This document shows, one piece after another, positions 62,256-64,000 of a stretch of DNA of 64,000 nt. Position numbers and translations under genes: made by a program. Numbering within the stretch: position 1 is the first letter of the stretch; every line of letters starts with the position of its first letter. The notes beneath the pieces were generated by a model. That model made no database searches and was not told the origin of the DNA. It saw only the letters and a program-made list of their open reading frames with translations. The stretch lies in NCBI RefSeq assembly GCF_900101455.1, contig NZ_FMZJ01000010.1, positions 124,001 through 188,000 of the forward strand, in the 5' to 3' direction. Source of the DNA: Sphingomonas sp. YR710 (lineage in GTDB: Bacteria > Pseudomonadota > Alphaproteobacteria > Sphingomonadales > Sphingomonadaceae).

Positions 62256-63485
62256 ATGGATGACTATTGCATCATCGGTGGCGGCATAATCGGGCTGGCG
62301 ACGGCACTGCAATTGCTCGAGCGCCGCCCCGGTGCAGCCTTGGTGTTGCTCGAGAAGGAGGCGGGGGTCGCACGCCACCAGACCGGCCATAATAGCGGCG
62401 TGATCCACTCGGGCATCTATTATGCGCCGGGCAGCCTCAAGGCGAAGCTGTGCCGACAGGGTGCGCTGGCTACGGTCGCCTTCTGCCGGGCGCATGGGGT
62501 GGCGCATGAGATATGCGGCAAGATGATCGTCGCGACCAATGCGCTCGAATTGTCCCGCCTGGATATGCTGCAGGTGCGGGGCGGCGCGAACAACATCGCA
62601 TGCGAGCGCATCGACGGCACGGAATTGATGCGGCGTGAACCCGACATCACCGGGCTCGGCGCGTTGTTCATCCCCTCGACGGGCATTGTCGACTATCCGG
62701 CGATGTGCCGCGCGATGGCTGCGCGCATATTGGCCCTTGGCGGGCGTATCGAGCTGAACGTAGCGGTGACGGCGATCGTCGAGACGGACTCCCAGGTGAT
62801 GGTGCATGCCGGCGAGCGATCATGGAGCGCGCGCCAGCTTGTGGCCTGCGCCGGATTGCAGGCCGATCGGATTGCCCGCTTGGGTGGGATCGAGCCGGAC
62901 TTCCGAATCATCCCCTTTCGCGGTGAATATTATCGGCTGCCTGCCGCCAAAGCGGGCGTTGCCAAGACATTGATCTATCCCGTGCCGGATCCGGACCTGC
63001 CGTTCCTCGGCATCCATCTGACCCGCATGATCGACGGTGGCATGACGGTCGGGCCGAACGCCGTGCTGGGCCTGGCGCGCGAGAAATATGCCAAATTCGC
63101 GATCGATTGGCGCGACATCGCCAATTACCTGCGCTTTCCCGGCTTCTGGCGGATGATCGGCACCCATCTGGGTGCGGGGCTTGTCGAGATGCGCAATTCG
63201 CTGCTCAAGCGATATTATCTGGAAGCGTGCCGCAAATATTGCCCGTCGCTGGAGCTGGCCGATCTGCGGCCCGAACCGGCCGGGATCCGAGCCCAGGCGG
63301 TGATGCGCGATGGAAGCATCGTCCAGGATTTCCTGCTGCGCAACACCGCCCGTTCGATCCACGTCTGCAACGCGCCGTCGCCGGCCGCGACATCCGCGCT
63401 GCCGATCGGATCGATGATCGCCGAGGCTGTGCTGCAGCAGGGACCGGCGATCGCGGAACCGTCGCGCGGGCAGCCGATCTTGTGA
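62256..63485 (+). CDS. lhgO: L-2-hydroxyglutarate oxidase-like FAD enzyme
   Basis: 409 residues. The N-terminal FAD dinucleotide fold CIIGGGIIGLATALQLLERRPGAALVLLEKE and ARHQTGHNSGVIHSGIYY (conserved HNSGVIH and YY) define the LhgO/DAAO group; RGEYYRLPA and VYPVPDPDLPFLGIHLTRMIDGGMTVGPNA follow. LhgO oxidises L-2-hydroxyglutarate to 2-oxoglutarate with electrons to the quinone pool. The ribosome site before 62256 is weak. Confidence 0.92.
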   Translation: MDDYCIIGGGIIGLATALQLLERRPGAALVLLEKEAGVARHQTGHNSGVIHSGIYYAPGSLKAKLCRQGALATVAFCRAHGVAHEICGKMIVATNALELSRLDMLQVRGGANNIACERIDGTELMRREPDITGLGALFIPSTGIVDYPAMCRAMAARILALGGRIELNVAVTAIVETDSQVMVHAGERSWSARQLVACAGLQADRIARLGGIEPDFRIIPFRGEYYRLPAAKAGVAKTLIYPVPDPDLPFLGIHLTRMIDGGMTVGPNAVLGLAREKYAKFAIDWRDIANYLRFPGFWRMIGTHLGAGLVEMRNSLLKRYYLEACRKYCPSLELADLRPEPAGIRAQAVMRDGSIVQDFLLRNTARSIHVCNAPSPAATSALPIGSMIAEAVLQQGPAIAEPSRGQPIL

Positions 63486-63501
63486 GAGGAAGGGCAACCA
63501 G

Positions 63502-63828
63502 ATGTTCGTCGCGGTTTACTGGTGGCGGGTTCATCCCGGCAAGGAAGAGCAATTTCGCGGGGCCTGGCGTCGTGGCACCGACCTGATCAGGGAGCGCTAT
63601 GGCAGCTTGGGTCCCCGCCTTCACCGCGATGCCGATGGGCGGTTCGTGGGCTATGCCGAGTGGCCGGACGAGGCGACCTGGCGCGCGGCGTTCGATCAGA
63701 AGATGGTCTATGACGATCCGGCGACGCGGGCGGCGTTCGTCGATGCGATCGCGGAGGTGCCGGCCGATGCCGATCCCATCTTCACCATGACGGTGATCGA
63801 CGATCTGCTGGTTCGATCGTCCCGCTGA
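63502..63828 (+). CDS. ABM-family (antibiotic biosynthesis monooxygenase-like) protein
   Basis: 108 residues: MFVAVYWWRVHPGKEEQFRGAWRRGTDLIRERYGSLGPRLHR and GYAEWPDEATWRAAFDQ form the ferredoxin-like ABM fold. Members act as small monooxygenases or heme/quinol-handling enzymes; the substrate cannot be told from sequence. GAAGG-type site upstream; 16 bases after the LhgO-like stop, so possibly co-transcribed. Confidence 0.85.
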   Translation: MFVAVYWWRVHPGKEEQFRGAWRRGTDLIRERYGSLGPRLHRDADGRFVGYAEWPDEATWRAAFDQKMVYDDPATRAAFVDAIAEVPADADPIFTMTVIDDLLVRSSR

Positions 63829-63953
63829 CGGGGGGAATGCCGGGGCTGGCCGATTGGTGCCCGACCGGATAGCATCGGCAGGGGGGGAACGGGCCCGTGC
63901 CAGCAAAAGCGCCCAGGGCGCATTTGCAAACTCTTAGAGGAGCGTTTTAGCCG

Positions 63954-64000
63954 GTGCGTCGTTCGATCCTGCTTCTGGTGACCGCCGGGCTGCTGCCCGT
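63954..64000 (+). CDS. 5' end of a membrane or exported protein (continues beyond window)
   Basis: GTG at 63954 with AGAGGAG eleven bases upstream encodes MRRSILLLVTAGLLP, the start of a signal peptide or membrane helix. Too little is present to assign a family. Confidence 0.6.
   Translation, partial: MRRSILLLVTAGLLP

Overview
The window is GC-rich, densely packed bacterial chromosome. The most likely source is an alphaproteobacterium of the Sphingomonas type. Supporting signs are a GapR/DUF2312 nucleoid protein, a DUF2093 protein, a DUF3857-transglutaminase-TPR giant, a large TonB-dependent receptor, a histidine phosphotransfer protein, a complete ccoNOQPGHIS set, and the proteobacterial hairpin repeats that read as DPRLRGDDE when translated. 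No rRNA, tRNA, prophage, transposase or CRISPR array was seen. Most of it reads as core genome.

Layout. 1-2.8 kb: 3' end of a topoisomerase IB gene, a J-domain protein, a sphingomonad-type unknown and a MoxR ATPase. 3.0-4.7 kb: two small exported proteins among nested inverted repeats. 4.8-7.8 kb: uvrA, with a palindromic repeat inserted in frame. 8.1-15.1 kb: one operon matching E. coli cecR-ybhGFSR plus its own outer-membrane channel; a perfect 16-bp palindrome lies directly before the TetR start. 15.1-19.8 kb: a repeat cluster, a membrane protein, a PduO adenosyltransferase, GluQ-RS and an HNH nuclease. 20-22.7 kb: ppc. 22.7-29.9 kb, all minus strand: ModE-type regulator, a BioC-like methyltransferase, Hpt, TusA-like, der, bamB, a YfgM-like TPR protein, panB and gapR. 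30-33.2 kb: pyk, then a PHB depolymerase with a phasin-like partner. 33.6-39.6 kb: DUF3857/TPR protein, HAD hydrolase, rpmJ, a lipoprotein and an M14 carboxypeptidase. 39.9-44.9 kb: HhH membrane protein, purD and xseA (divergent, sharing CATG), DUF2093, an M23 peptidase and an exported RLACYD protein.

45.2-53.0 kb holds the most intriguing set. A TonB-dependent receptor is followed by a strong terminator hairpin, then three tightly spaced TPR enzymes: an Asp/Asn beta-hydroxylase, a second 2-oxoglutarate/Fe(II) oxygenase and a sulfotransferase. I read this as an uptake-plus-tailoring or peptide-modification cassette of unknown substrate. 53.1-54.1 kb: two small unknowns. 54.3-62.0 kb: the high-affinity cbb3 oxidase operon ccoNOQPGHIS on the minus strand, with an FNR/FixK-like box upstream of ccoN. 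62.2-64 kb: an L-2-hydroxyglutarate oxidase-like gene, an ABM-family monooxygenase and the 5' end of one more gene.

Three families of small dispersed repeats occur between genes: REP-like hairpin pairs, nested composites carrying a CCCATAGGCGCT motif, and G/C-run hairpins. The last family is the one found inside uvrA. Starts were chosen by ribosome-binding sites and family N-termini where possible, so many differ from the longest open frame.
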